A stretch of 64,000 nucleotides of DNA from Mycobacterium decipiens (lineage in GTDB: Bacteria; Actinomycetota; Actinomycetes; Mycobacteriales; Mycobacteriaceae). The first letter of the stretch is position 1; each line of letters opens with the position of its first letter. The stretch lies in assembly GCF_963853665.1 (NCBI RefSeq), contig NZ_OY970459.1, positions 3,348,001 to 3,412,000 of the forward strand, given 5' to 3'. Position numbers and translations under genes: made by a program. The notes beneath the pieces are model-generated. The model was not told where the DNA came from. It made no database searches and was given only the letters and a program-made list of their open reading frames with translations. Positions 44,865 to 55,139 of this stretch are shown here, piece after piece.

Positions 44865-46805
44865 ATGGCGCACGATATGACGAGGACTGCCGAACATCTG
44901 CGCAACGTGTTGGACGGGCGTTGGCGTGACGTGAGAATTCAAACGCGGGCCAAGCTCAACCATGAAGCATTCCGCCCGCATTACACCCCAAACACGGTCA
45001 TCGCCCGCGCCAAGGTGGCGGAGCAAATGCGGATGATGGCCGACGCGGGGATCTCCGATGAAGGTTTCCGCAAGGAGCACGGCGGCACCGGCGATGTCGG
45101 TGCGGCGATCACGATGATCGAGATGCTGGCGATGTCCGACCTGTCCCTGATGGTCAAGGCTGGAGTGCAATGGGGCCTGTTCGGCGGTGCCGTCGAGAAC
45201 CTGGGCACCGAACGCCACCACGAGGCGTACGTCCCGAAGATCATCAGCCTCGAACTGTGCGGTTGCTTCGCGATGACCGAGACGGGGCACGGTAGCGACG
45301 TTCAGGCGTTGGAGACGACTGCCACCTACGACGCCGACACCCAAGAGTTCGTGATCGACTCCCCCACCCCGACGGCCCGCAAGGACTACATCGGCGGTGC
45401 GGCCGAGACAGCAACCGTTGCAGCGGTTTTCGCGCAGCTGATCACTAGCGCGGACGGCAAGCCGGTCAACCACGGCGTGCATTGCGTACTGGTGCCGATC
45501 CGCGACGAAAACGGCAACGATCTGCCCGGGGTTACGACGTCGGACTGCCACTACAAGGGTGGCCTGCCCGGCGTCGACAACGGCCGCATCGTGTTTGACC
45601 ACGTCCGCGTTCCGCGGGAGAACCTGCTGAACAAATATGGCGACGTCGCGCCGGACGGCACCTACAGTTCGCCGATCGACAACCCGAGCCGTCGGTTCTT
45701 CACCATGATCGGCACCTTGATCCGTGGCCGGGTCACCGTGGGTGGCAGCGCAGGCGCAGCCGCTCGCGTCGCACTGGACATCGCGACCCGATATGCGTTG
45801 GCGCGCACGCAATTCAGCGCACCGGGGGACGAAGACGAAGTGCTGATCATGGACTATCTGGTGCACCAGCGGCGGCTGTTTCCCTTGATCGCGCGGTCGT
45901 ATGCGCTGCAGTTCGCGCAGAACGAGCTGGTGTCCAAGTGTCACGACTTGCAGACATCGCAGGTGGTGGATGCCGAGGAGCAGCGTGAGCTGGAGGCTCG
46001 TGCCGCCGGGCTGAAGGCGGCGAACACCTGGCACGCCAGCCGGGCCATCCAGGAGGCCCGCGAGGCATGCGGCGGTGCGGGCTACATGGCCGAGAATCGG
46101 CTGATCGCATTACGCGCCGACACCGATGTGTTCACCACCTTCGAGGGCGACAACCACGTGCTGACACAGTTGGTGGCCAAGGAGCTGCTCACCGCATACG
46201 CCGACGATATCCGCAGCATGAGCCCGGTCGAGTGGGTGCGCTTCGCCGCCAGCGCCGTTGGTGACCGCGTAATGAAACGCACTGCCGCCGAGACAATTAT
46301 GCAGCGAATCGTGGACGCCCGGCAGGACAGCGAGGAAGAGGGCAGCTTGTTCAACCGCGGCACCCAGGTAACGATGTTCGAAGAGCGCGAGGAATATCTG
46401 CTGTCCTCGGTCGCCCGTCGGCTACAGGCCAAGTCCAAAGAGATGTCGGCTTTCGAAGCGTTCAACGCCGTCCAGGATCACGTGTTGCACGCCGCGACAG
46501 CACACATCGACCGAGTGGTGCTGGAAGCGTTCGTCGCCGGGATCGAGTCGTGCCCAGACACCGAGGCCCGCGAACTGCTCGAGGTGGTGTGCGACCTGTA
46601 TGCGCTGTCGGTGATCGAGGAGGACAAGGCCTGGTACATCGCGCACCGGTACCTGTCGACCGAGCGGGCCAAGGCAGTCACCCGCGGCATCAACGATCGG
46701 TGCCGGGTGTTGCGCCCGCACGCCAGGACGCTGGTCGACGGTTTCGGCATCCCGGAGCCGCTACGTTACGCCGAGATGCTGCACCCGGAGAATCTGTCCG
46801 ACTGA
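44865..46805 (+). CDS. Large acyl-CoA dehydrogenase/oxidase family protein
   Basis: 646 residues from ATG 44865. FAD-dependent alpha,beta-oxidation of acyl-CoA. Motifs are CFAMTETGHGSDVQALETTATYD, RGRVTVGGSAGAAARVALDIATRYALARTQF, and FTTFEGDNHVLTQLVAKELL, which has the EGDN of acyl-CoA oxidases. The length, with an extra C-terminal helical domain (about 480-640), fits the oxidase branch better than ordinary FadE. Its end overlaps narK tail to tail by 40 bp. Confidence 0.9.
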   Translation: MAHDMTRTAEHLRNVLDGRWRDVRIQTRAKLNHEAFRPHYTPNTVIARAKVAEQMRMMADAGISDEGFRKEHGGTGDVGAAITMIEMLAMSDLSLMVKAGVQWGLFGGAVENLGTERHHEAYVPKIISLELCGCFAMTETGHGSDVQALETTATYDADTQEFVIDSPTPTARKDYIGGAAETATVAAVFAQLITSADGKPVNHGVHCVLVPIRDENGNDLPGVTTSDCHYKGGLPGVDNGRIVFDHVRVPRENLLNKYGDVAPDGTYSSPIDNPSRRFFTMIGTLIRGRVTVGGSAGAAARVALDIATRYALARTQFSAPGDEDEVLIMDYLVHQRRLFPLIARSYALQFAQNELVSKCHDLQTSQVVDAEEQRELEARAAGLKAANTWHASRAIQEAREACGGAGYMAENRLIALRADTDVFTTFEGDNHVLTQLVAKELLTAYADDIRSMSPVEWVRFAASAVGDRVMKRTAAETIMQRIVDARQDSEEEGSLFNRGTQVTMFEEREEYLLSSVARRLQAKSKEMSAFEAFNAVQDHVLHAATAHIDRVVLEAFVAGIESCPDTEARELLEVVCDLYALSVIEEDKAWYIAHRYLSTERAKAVTRGINDRCRVLRPHARTLVDGFGIPEPLRYAEMLHPENLSD

Positions 46806-48349
46806 GTTCTGGCCGGCGCCGATGCCGGCTGCGGCACCAAGGCCGGCTGCAACGTCGCCAGGTGGGTAGCCGTTCGGCGCACGTACATCTTCCAGGTCAC
46901 GACGGCGGCGACGACGTAGAACAGCATGAAGCCCCAGAACGCGTCGGTCCCGGTGCCGGTGCTCACGTAGGACTCGCGCAGCGCCAGATTGATTCCGACT
47001 CCGCCGAGCGCACCGAAGGCGCCCACAAACCCGATGACTACCCCCGAGATGATGCGTGACCAGTCACGGCGTTCGGCCTCGTTGAGATCCAGGGAGCGGC
47101 TGCACGCATCGAAGATCGTCGGAATCATCTTGTACACAGACCCGTTGCCCAACCCGGCCAGGATGAACAACGCGATAAAACAAACGAAGTAGCCGGCCAT
47201 GGTAGCGCCCCGATGCGGACCAGAGTGGCGGCCTTCCAGGGTGCTGGCGCTGATCAGCAGCGCGGTGGCGAGGGTCATCGCAATAAAGACCACAAGGGTG
47301 AGTCGGCTACCACCAATTCGGTCGGCCAGCCGGCCACCATAGATCCGAGCCACCGCCGCCAGCAGCGGTCCGAGGAACGCGAGCTCGACCGCATGCAGCG
47401 TCGCGTGCGCCGGGCTTTGTCCCCACGCCGCGAAGTTGGTCTGCAGGACCTGGCCGAACACGAAGGAGAACCCGATGAACGAGCCGAAAGTGCCTAGGTA
47501 GAGCACCGAGAGCAACCAAGTGTCGCGGGTCGACAGGACCGCGGCAATGATCGGCCGCAGCCGGTTCACCTCCACCCGGTGCTGCTCGACGTTGTTCATG
47601 AACCGCGACACTCCGACTACAGCGATCGCCAGCAGACCCACATAGAGTGCGCACACCAAGTAGGGCTTACGGTCGCCAGTGGTGGCGATTACCAACAGCC
47701 CGACCAACTGGATCGCCGGCACGCCAAGATTGCCTACCCCACCGGCTATTCCAAGCGCCGAGCCCTTGAGCCGTTGTGGGTAGAAGGCATTGGCGTTGCT
47801 CATCGACGACGCGAAATTGCCGCCACCCAAACCGGTCAGTGCCGCACACACCAGGTACGGCCACAGCGGCAGCCCCGGATGGGTCAACAGCACGGTGGTG
47901 CCAATGACTGGAATCAACAACACGATCGCCGAGAAAGTCGCCCAGTTCCGACCACCAAAGATTGCGCTGGCCAACGAGTACGGCATCCGCAGAAACGCGC
48001 CAGCCAATGTTGCGACGGTGCCGAGCAGAAATTTGTCACCGGCTGAAAATCCGTAGACGTTCTGGGGCATCAACAACTCGAGCACCGGCCAGAGCGTCCA
48101 AACCGAGTAACCCAGGTGAACCGTCACTACCGACCAGAGCAGATTGCGTCGGGCAATGGCCTTATTGCCCGCCTCCCACGCCATCAGATCCTCGGGATCC
48201 CAATGAGTAATGTGACGTGAGCCCCGCCCGGGCTTGCCCGAAGGGGCGGTAGTTTGGGAAGCACTCTGCGCGACGGTGGATGCGGCTCTCAAGCCTTGAG
48301 CGGGACTGCGCGGCGATTCGTCGCGCTGCAGCAGCGTGTGCTGTTCCAT
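46766..48349 (-). CDS. narK1: NarK-family nitrate/nitrite transporter
   Basis: 527 residues from ATG 48349 with AAGGAGAG upstream. Twelve membrane helices of the NNP major-facilitator family, with the nitrate signature-like GNFASSMSNANAFYPQRLKG and GAFGALGGVGINLALRES. It is the Rv2329c (narK1) counterpart by place, next to lppP. The nitrate reductase gene lies divergently 0.98 kb away, so it probably brings in nitrate for assimilation. The N-terminus carries about 60 extra polar residues. Confidence 0.92.
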   Translation of the reverse strand: MEQHTLLQRDESPRSPAQGLRAASTVAQSASQTTAPSGKPGRGSRHITHWDPEDLMAWEAGNKAIARRNLLWSVVTVHLGYSVWTLWPVLELLMPQNVYGFSAGDKFLLGTVATLAGAFLRMPYSLASAIFGGRNWATFSAIVLLIPVIGTTVLLTHPGLPLWPYLVCAALTGLGGGNFASSMSNANAFYPQRLKGSALGIAGGVGNLGVPAIQLVGLLVIATTGDRKPYLVCALYVGLLAIAVVGVSRFMNNVEQHRVEVNRLRPIIAAVLSTRDTWLLSVLYLGTFGSFIGFSFVFGQVLQTNFAAWGQSPAHATLHAVELAFLGPLLAAVARIYGGRLADRIGGSRLTLVVFIAMTLATALLISASTLEGRHSGPHRGATMAGYFVCFIALFILAGLGNGSVYKMIPTIFDACSRSLDLNEAERRDWSRIISGVVIGFVGAFGALGGVGINLALRESYVSTGTGTDAFWGFMLFYVVAAVVTWKMYVRRTATHLATLQPALVPQPASAPARTQSDRFSGCSISA

Positions 48350-48442
48350 CACTCTCCTTGCTCCCAGCCTGGTGGGAAATCGGCCCGACCCACCAGGGTG
48401 CCAGCCCTTGCGTATACAAGGTGTTTCCTGCCAGCCTGAAAT

Positions 48443-48464
48443 TCCTGTAGAAGTCCTGTAGAAG
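48443..48464. repeat. Two 11-bp direct repeats upstream of narK
   Basis: TCCTGTAGAAG occurs twice in direct succession (48443-48453 and 48454-48464), about 100 bp upstream of the narK start. The 11-bp period puts both on the same helix face, so it may be a regulator site. Not a match to a site I know. Confidence 0.5.
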
Positions 48465-48581
48465 TGCTGAATACATAACGCAATTGGGCTCACCCTTGAG
48501 CCGCGAAGACCTGACCATACACGCAAATTTGCGCTGCGTCCTTGCAGCAAGCAAACCGGCGGAAGTTATTGTGCGCGAATG

Positions 48582-49094
48582 TCACTGATGTGGGATAGAG
48601 CCGAGGGCCTTTAGCTTGCCGTCGGATCCGATCTGAAATCGCACCGTGCCGATGCCGGTGGGACAGCACGGCTCATCGCTGCCGACCTGCCATTGGTACT
48701 GAACCGTCACCGTTTCATCACCGGCCGGCAACACAGTGATGTAGGGCTTCGGGTTCGGGGTCGGCGAGCCCAACGCGGTGTTGTGGTCGAAGAACAACAG
48801 CTGTTGGGGAGTCGACTCGGAGGCAATCGTCGGGATGACCTGCACCCAGTACAAGCGGCAGTTCCGAGTATGCCCCCGGCCGATCTCAACCCATTTCGAG
48901 CCCGGTACCAGCACCGGAACCGCGGCGATGGCCCGCCGTACCGAGTCAGCGGTCGGCCCGTCGGAGTCCTTGCAGTTCTCTGGCGGTGCAGGTCGCGGTG
49001 CCGGCGGCTGCCAGCCGCAACCGGAAACGCCCAGGCCCACGATCAGCGCCAGCGGTCCCAGAATCAACAGCACGGCCCTGCACTGACGACGCAC
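48582..49094 (-). CDS. lppP: LppP-like lipoprotein
   Basis: 170 residues. Signal peptide MRRQCRAVLLILGPLALIVGLG... with lipobox VSGC (Cys about 26). The mature part has a cysteine pair and DEPCCPTGIGTVRFQIGSDGKL at the end. It is the counterpart of Rv2330c by place and length. In M. tuberculosis lppP is reported as needed for growth in macrophages, as I recall; the biochemical role is unknown. Confidence 0.87.
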   Translation of the reverse strand: MRRQCRAVLLILGPLALIVGLGVSGCGWQPPAPRPAPPENCKDSDGPTADSVRRAIAAVPVLVPGSKWVEIGRGHTRNCRLYWVQVIPTIASESTPQQLLFFDHNTALGSPTPNPKPYITVLPAGDETVTVQYQWQVGSDEPCCPTGIGTVRFQIGSDGKLKALGSIPHQ

Positions 49095-49236
49095 GTGGTG
49101 AGCTTAGCGAAAACTGTGAATGTCCCCCAGATTTCATCAAAACCCCTGGTGTAGAGCTTTAGAGCGGATGCGCCGCGGGTAATCTTGCGCAAATCGGCCG
49201 GTCGATGATGACCTTTGGATGACTGCGCGAGATCCG

Positions 49237-49274
49237 GTAAAGCGGGCGAAACCTCGGATATCCCGACGCGAAAC
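49237..49274 (+). promoter_or_regulatory. GlnR-box-like array upstream of nitrate reductase
   Basis: GTAAA-n6-GAAAC-n6-TATCC-n6-GAAAC (49237-49274). GlnR sites follow GTnAC-n6-GAAAC repeated with a 22-bp period. Both GAAAC sites are perfect and 22 bp apart. The first GTnAC site lacks only the last C, and the second is poor. The box ends 56 bp before the start codon, which fits activation by GlnR under nitrogen limitation. Confidence 0.55.
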
Positions 49275-49330
49275 ATCGTTATCGCACAATTCAGCGCATA
49301 TTTCGGTGCGCAATCCAGGAAGGACATGGC

Positions 49331-52300
49331 GTGGCTAGGGGCACCGTGGCGCCCGGTACGGACACCGTGAACACCATGTGCGCCTATTGCGGCGTGGGCT
49401 GCGGTCTTGTGCTGCAGGTCACAACCGACCCGCAAACGGGAAGCCGTCACGTTTCTAAGTCCGTTGGGCAAAAATCACATCCGGCCAACTTTGGCCGGGT
49501 GTGCACGAAGGGTACGACCACCGCGGACCTGCTTGCTGCACCGGGTCGGCTGGAGTCGGCGTATCTACGGATCGACCCCTCCGAACCCTTTGAATTCGTC
49601 GCGATCGAAACTGCGATCTCCCAGTGCGCCAAGCGGTTAAGCGCGATCGTCGCCGAACACGGACCTGACGCCGTCGCAGTGTATGTGTCCGGGCAGATGT
49701 CCATAGAGGCGCAGTACCTGGCGAACAAACTGACTAAGGGCTTCATCGGCACCAACCAGATCGAGTCGAACTCACGATTGTGTATGGCCGGCGCAAGTTC
49801 GGGCTACACCCTGTCGCTGGGTGCGGACGGACCACCGGGGTCGTACCGGGACTTCGACCACGCCGACGTGTTCTTCGTCATCGGCGCCAATCTTGCCGAC
49901 TGCCACCCGGTCTTGTCCCTGCGGATGATGGACCGTGTCAAGGCCGGCGCCAAACTGATCGTCGTCGACCCGCGGCGAACCGCTACCGCGGACAAGGCCG
50001 ACCTCTTCCTGCAGATCGCCGGAGGCACCGACCTCGCGCTGCTCAACGGGCTGCTGCACCTGATTGTCGAGAACGGGCATATCGACCCCGAGTTCATCTC
50101 CGAATTCACCGAAGGCTGGGAGATGATGCCGGAATTCCTCGCACAGTTCACCCCCGACAAGGTCAGCGAGATCACTGGCATCCCAACCGAAGACATCCGC
50201 ACGGCGGCACGCTGGATTGGCGAAGCGGCGAATTGGATGAGCTGCTGGACCATGGGACTCAACCAGAGCACCCACGGCACCTGGAACACCAATGCGATCT
50301 GCAACCTGCACCTCGCCACCGGCGCGATCTGCAAGCCTGGCAGCGGCCCGTTCTCGCTTACCGGACAGCCCAACGCGATGGGCGGACGCGAAATGGGTTA
50401 CATGGGAACAGGTCTGCCGGGTCAGCGGTCGGTCACTTCCGACGAAGACCGCGAGTTCGTGGAGGACCAATGGGGTATTCCCCGGGGGTCGCTGCGCACC
50501 GAAGTCGGTGCCGGCGTGATCGACATGTTCTCCCGCATGGCCGATGGGCAGATCAAGGCATGCTGGATCATGGGCACCAATCCGGTTGCCACCGTGGCGA
50601 ATCGAAAGACCGTATTGGCCGGTCTGGAAAACACCGAACTGGTGATCGCCCAGGACGCCTTCCTCGAGACCGAGACCAACGAATACGCCAACGTGTTGTT
50701 GCCGGCTGCCCTGTGGACGGAATCCGACGGGGTGATGGTCAATTCCGAGCGCAACCTGACCCTGTTCCAAAAGGCTGTGGAGCCGGTAGGACAAGCGCTG
50801 CCGGACTGGCAGATCATCGCCCGGATGGCCTGCGAAATGGGTTTTACGGACTCGTTCAGTTACCGTTCCGCGGCCGAGGTGTTCGAAGAGATAAAGCGGT
50901 TCTGGAATCCCGCAACCGGCTATGACCTGCGCGGCGCCAGCTACGACCGGCTGCGGCAGACGCCACTGCAGTGGCCATGTCCACCGGATGCCACGAATGA
51001 CCGCAACCCGATCCGTTACCTCAACGACGGTGTCAGTCAGACTCGGTTGGTTCGCGAAGACGGCAGCGTGCCCCGGTTGGCGTTCCCGACCGCCAGTGGT
51101 CGCGCGGTGTTCTTCGCCCGCCCACACCTGCCGCCCGCGGAGCTGCCCGACGCCGATTTCCCGTTCTTGCTCAACACCGGACGCCTGCCCCATCAATGGC
51201 ACACAATGACCAAGACCGGCAAGGTCGCGAAGCTGAACAAGCTCAACCCGGGGCCGTTCGTAGAAATTCACCCCGATGACGCCGCCCGGCTGCAGATCTG
51301 TGCGGACGACCCCGTCGAAGTCGCTTCCCGCCGTGGCCGCGCGGTGCTGCCAGCAGTGATCACCGACCGGGTGCGACCCGGCAACTGCTTCGCACCCTTC
51401 CATTGGAACGACTCCTACGGCGAATACCTCTCGATCAACGCCGTCACCAATGACGCGGTCGACCCGATATCGCACCAACCCGAATACAAGGCGTGCGCGG
51501 TCACCCTGACGAAGGTCGCCCTACCAGACGTGCGGCCAAGTACAGGCGATGAACCCGGAAGTTCGCCACCAAGCGCTTCGCAGGTCGATGCCCTCGCCGA
51601 ATTCCTCGGTGTGGCAGGCGAACCCATGCCCCAGTTCGGTCCGGTTGCCCGTTCCTACCTGGCAGGACTGATGGCCGGCCTACGTTCGGAAACCGGTCGG
51701 CGCATGCGCGGGGTGCCCACCCTGCCGGTCAGCTCCCCTTTCGACACCGGCACCCGGCTGTGGTTGGACGGTCTGCTGGCGGGGATGTTCGCGCGCATCG
51801 AGACGGCCGCACCGGTCCCGGTCGCCGAAACGCGCTCCGACCCACCCGCAACGACTGATCCGGTGGCCGAGCAGGCACCAATCGTAGTGCTGTGGGCCTC
51901 GCAAACCGGGACGGCCGAAGAGCTCGCTGCCGACGTCGCAGCCCAGCTCACCGCGGCCCGCCTGCCAATCGCGTTGCACGCCATGGACGAATTCGGCGTG
52001 GCCGACCTGCCGACAGTTCGGTGGCTGCTCCTCATCACCAGCACCACCGGCGACGGCGAGCCACCGGACAACGGCGCCGCCCTCTGGCGGTCACTCGCCG
52101 CGGCTGACGCACCTCAACTGTCCGGTACCCGCTACGCCGTTCTAGCGCTGGGCGACTCCAACTACGACGACTTCTGCGGTCATGGACGCAAGCTCGACGA
52201 GCGCCTCGCCGAGCTCGGTGCGACCCGCATCATCGACCGCGTCGACTGCGAACCCGACTACGAAGCGCCCGCAGCAAGATGGCTGCGCCGGATCTTGCAA

Positions 52301-53470
52301 CTACTGGCCCGGACCACCGCACCGGTCGGCGCACCGCGGACGTCCACGAAGAAACACCCCCTGGTCGTCAGTTTGGTCCGCAATACCATGCTCAGCCAGC
52401 CACGATCGGCGAAGGACGTGCGGCAGTTGGTATTTCGCTTGCCCGAAGGAACCGCCAGCTACGAGGCCGGTGACTCTCTCGGAGTGTGGCCGCGCAACGA
52501 CGACCGGTTGGTCGACGAATGGCTGAGCGTGACCGGGTTGGACGGCAATGCCAACGTGGAGGTTGCCGGCTACGGGTCGATGTCGTTGCGAGCCGCACTC
52601 ACCGACCGGTTCGAGATCGCTCACATCGGCCCGGACCTGCTGCGGTTCGTGCGACAGCGGACCCGTGACACCGACACCGCCGCAAAGCTCGCCGAATTGA
52701 TGATGCCGGCGAACAAAGCCGCCCTGGCGGATTGGTCATGGGGGCGCCAGTCAATCGACCTGCTCTCCCAATCGCCGGTCATCGCATCCATCGACGAGTG
52801 GCTGACCGTACTCAAACCGCTTCAGCCGCGGCTGTATTCGATCTCATCCAGTCCTAAGGAACACCCCGGGGAGGTGCACCTGACGGTGTCGCCGGTGCGC
52901 TACAACTTTCGGGGTGTGCCGCGACGTGGGGTGTGCTCGACCTACCTCGCCGACCGCTCTCCCAACGATCAGGTCGCCATCTACATAAGGACATCCAGCA
53001 ATTTTCGGCCGCCCAGCGATCCGGACACACCGATGATCATGATTGGACCGGGGACCGGGATCGCACCGTTCCGCGGCTTCCTACACGAACGGCGTGCGCT
53101 CGGCCACACCGGACCCAACTGGCTGTTCTTCGGAGAACGGCACGCCGCCACCGACTTTTACTACCGTGACGAGATCGAGGCGATGCACGCCGACGGGTTC
53201 CTCACCGAACTGGATCTGGCGTTCTCCCGCGACCAGCGTCACAAGGTTTACGTGCAGCACCTGATGCGCAAGCGCGGAGCACAGCTGTGGCGGTGGTTGC
53301 AGGACGGGGCACAGCTGTACGTCTGCGGCAACGCCGACCCGATGGCCAAGGATGTCGATCGCGCGCTCTGCGAAATCGTGGCCGAACAGGGGCACCTGGA
53401 CCCCGACACGGCCAGAACCTACGTCCAGGCATTGCGAGCTGACAAGCGTTACCATCGCGACGTCTACTGA
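49331..53470 (+). CDS. nasN: Assimilatory nitrate reductase fused to a flavoprotein reductase (NasN-like)
   Basis: 1379 residues from GTG 49331, with AGGAAGG upstream. Residues 1-700 are a molybdopterin oxidoreductase of the NarB/NapA type: a 4Fe-4S site at Cys17, Cys20, Cys24, Cys58 and a likely Mo ligand Cys151 (NSRLCMAG). A linker follows, then a flavodoxin domain from about 851 ([13 protein letters not shown]), an FAD domain with RLYSISSSP (about 1167), and NADPH binding with [12 protein letters not shown] (about 1237). The enzyme can therefore take electrons directly from NADPH to nitrate. This type is described in M. smegmatis as NasN, from memory. H37Rv lacks it at this locus. Confidence 0.92.
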   Translation: MARGTVAPGTDTVNTMCAYCGVGCGLVLQVTTDPQTGSRHVSKSVGQKSHPANFGRVCTKGTTTADLLAAPGRLESAYLRIDPSEPFEFVAIETAISQCAKRLSAIVAEHGPDAVAVYVSGQMSIEAQYLANKLTKGFIGTNQIESNSRLCMAGASSGYTLSLGADGPPGSYRDFDHADVFFVIGANLADCHPVLSLRMMDRVKAGAKLIVVDPRRTATADKADLFLQIAGGTDLALLNGLLHLIVENGHIDPEFISEFTEGWEMMPEFLAQFTPDKVSEITGIPTEDIRTAARWIGEAANWMSCWTMGLNQSTHGTWNTNAICNLHLATGAICKPGSGPFSLTGQPNAMGGREMGYMGTGLPGQRSVTSDEDREFVEDQWGIPRGSLRTEVGAGVIDMFSRMADGQIKACWIMGTNPVATVANRKTVLAGLENTELVIAQDAFLETETNEYANVLLPAALWTESDGVMVNSERNLTLFQKAVEPVGQALPDWQIIARMACEMGFTDSFSYRSAAEVFEEIKRFWNPATGYDLRGASYDRLRQTPLQWPCPPDATNDRNPIRYLNDGVSQTRLVREDGSVPRLAFPTASGRAVFFARPHLPPAELPDADFPFLLNTGRLPHQWHTMTKTGKVAKLNKLNPGPFVEIHPDDAARLQICADDPVEVASRRGRAVLPAVITDRVRPGNCFAPFHWNDSYGEYLSINAVTNDAVDPISHQPEYKACAVTLTKVALPDVRPSTGDEPGSSPPSASQVDALAEFLGVAGEPMPQFGPVARSYLAGLMAGLRSETGRRMRGVPTLPVSSPFDTGTRLWLDGLLAGMFARIETAAPVPVAETRSDPPATTDPVAEQAPIVVLWASQTGTAEELAADVAAQLTAARLPIALHAMDEFGVADLPTVRWLLLITSTTGDGEPPDNGAALWRSLAAADAPQLSGTRYAVLALGDSNYDDFCGHGRKLDERLAELGATRIIDRVDCEPDYEAPAARWLRRILQLLARTTAPVGAPRTSTKKHPLVVSLVRNTMLSQPRSAKDVRQLVFRLPEGTASYEAGDSLGVWPRNDDRLVDEWLSVTGLDGNANVEVAGYGSMSLRAALTDRFEIAHIGPDLLRFVRQRTRDTDTAAKLAELMMPANKAALADWSWGRQSIDLLSQSPVIASIDEWLTVLKPLQPRLYSISSSPKEHPGEVHLTVSPVRYNFRGVPRRGVCSTYLADRSPNDQVAIYIRTSSNFRPPSDPDTPMIMIGPGTGIAPFRGFLHERRALGHTGPNWLFFGERHAATDFYYRDEIEAMHADGFLTELDLAFSRDQRHKVYVQHLMRKRGAQLWRWLQDGAQLYVCGNADPMAKDVDRALCEIVAEQGHLDPDTARTYVQALRADKRYHRDVY

Positions 53471-53492
53471 ATCCACTGCTTGTGAGGTTGTG

Positions 53493-55139
53493 ATGGGCGG
53501 CGCTCGCGTGCCACGGATCCCGGCCGCGTTGTCAGCGCCGAGTCTCAATCGTGGCGTGGGCTTCACCCACCCGCAACGACGACAGCTGGGACTGACCGGC
53601 CGGCTTCCGTCGGCGGTGCTCACGCTCGACCAACAGGCCGAACGCGTATGGCGTCAGTTGCAGAGCCTCGCCACCGATCTGGGCCGCAATCTGCTGCTCG
53701 AGCAGCTCCACTACCGCCACGAAGTCCTGTACTTCAAAGTGCTGGCCGACCATCTGCCCGAACTGATGCCGGTGGTCTACACACCGACCGTTGGAGAGGC
53801 GATCCAACGTTTCTCCGACGAATACCGGGGGCAACGCGGACTGTTTCTGAGCATCGATGAACCCGACGACGTCGCGGAAGCCTTCGAAACGTTGGGGCTG
53901 GGACCCCAAGACGTCGACCTGATCGTGTGCACCGATGCCGAGGCGATCCTGGGTATCGGTGACTGGGGTGTGGGTGGCATCCAGATTGCGGTGGGCAAAC
54001 TGGCTCTCTACACCGCCGGCGGCGGCATCGATCCGCGCCGCTGCCTCGCGGTGTCCCTTGACGTCGGCACCGACAACGAACAGCTGCTGGCCGATCCGTT
54101 CTATCTGGGCAATCGCCACGCCAGGCGCCGCGGTGCGGAGTACGACGAGTTCATCAGTCGCTATATCGAAACGGCTCAGCGGCTATTTCCACGTGCCATT
54201 CTGCATTTCGAGGACTTCGGGCCGGCGAACGCGCGGAAGATCCTGGACACATACGGCGCGGATTACTGCGTGTTCAACGATGATATGCAAGGAACCGGCG
54301 CGGTGGTCTTGGCCGCCATATACAGCGGCGTGAAGGTGACCGGCATACCGCTGCGCGATCAGACGATAGTCGTCTTCGGCGCAGGGACCGCGGGTATCGG
54401 GATTGCCGATCAGATCCGAGACGCGATGGTCGCAGACGGCGCCACGGTCGAGCGGGCCGAGTCCCAGATCTGGCCGATCGACAGGCAGGGCCTGCTGTTC
54501 GACGACATGGATGACCTCCGCGACTTTCAAGTGCCGTACGCGAAGAACCGCGACCGGCTCGGTGTGGCCGTCGGGGATCGGGTCGGGCTGGTCGACGCGA
54601 TCAAGATCGCATCACCCACCATCCTGCTCGGCTGCTCAACGGTCTACGGCGCGTTCACCAAAGAGGTGGTCGAGGCGATGACCCAATCCTGCGAACGCCC
54701 AATGATCTTCCCGCTCTCCAACCCGACGTCGCGCATGGAAGCCATGCCGGCCGACGTCCTGGGATGGTCGAACGGCAAGGCACTGCTTGCCACTGGCAGC
54801 CCGGTCGCCCCAGTGGAGTTCGACGAAACCACCTACGTCGTTGGTCAAGCCAACAACGTGTTGGTGTTCCCCGGCATCGGACTGGGCGTTATCGTCGCCG
54901 GAGCCCGACTGTTGACCCGGGGCATGCTGCATGCCGCGGCGAATGCCGTTGCACACCAGGCGAATCCGATAAATCCGGGCGATTCGCTATTGCCAGGAGT
55001 CCAAGACTTGCGCGCGATCTCGACGACGGTCGCCGAGGCCGTCTATCGGGCCGCCGTCGAAGACGAGGTGGCTACCAGAACGCATGACGACGTCAGCCAG
55101 GTCATCCTCGACACGATGTGGCTGCCCGCATACGACTAG
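53493..55139 (+). CDS. mez: Mez, malic enzyme
   Basis: 548 residues from ATG 53493, the same length as Rv2332, 22 bp after the nitrate reductase. It oxidatively decarboxylates malate to pyruvate with NAD(P). Family motifs are LPVVYTPTVGEAIQ-like MPVVYTPTVGEAIQRF, VGGIQIAVGKLALYTAGGG, the metal site HFEDFGPANA and VFNDDMQGTGAVVLA, and the cofactor loop VVFGAGTAGIGIADQI. Its end overlaps the FGGY kinase gene by 4 bp tail to tail. Confidence 0.96.
   Translation: MGGARVPRIPAALSAPSLNRGVGFTHPQRRQLGLTGRLPSAVLTLDQQAERVWRQLQSLATDLGRNLLLEQLHYRHEVLYFKVLADHLPELMPVVYTPTVGEAIQRFSDEYRGQRGLFLSIDEPDDVAEAFETLGLGPQDVDLIVCTDAEAILGIGDWGVGGIQIAVGKLALYTAGGGIDPRRCLAVSLDVGTDNEQLLADPFYLGNRHARRRGAEYDEFISRYIETAQRLFPRAILHFEDFGPANARKILDTYGADYCVFNDDMQGTGAVVLAAIYSGVKVTGIPLRDQTIVVFGAGTAGIGIADQIRDAMVADGATVERAESQIWPIDRQGLLFDDMDDLRDFQVPYAKNRDRLGVAVGDRVGLVDAIKIASPTILLGCSTVYGAFTKEVVEAMTQSCERPMIFPLSNPTSRMEAMPADVLGWSNGKALLATGSPVAPVEFDETTYVVGQANNVLVFPGIGLGVIVAGARLLTRGMLHAAANAVAHQANPINPGDSLLPGVQDLRAISTTVAEAVYRAAVEDEVATRTHDDVSQVILDTMWLPAYD

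Noticed and set aside
48350..48581. GlnR box upstream of narK
   Set aside because: A single GTTTC is present, but no partner sites at 11 or 22 bp.
49772..51478. 568-residue minus-strand frame over the nitrate reductase
   Set aside because: Antisense shadow; no start signal or domain, while the sense strand has all reductase motifs.
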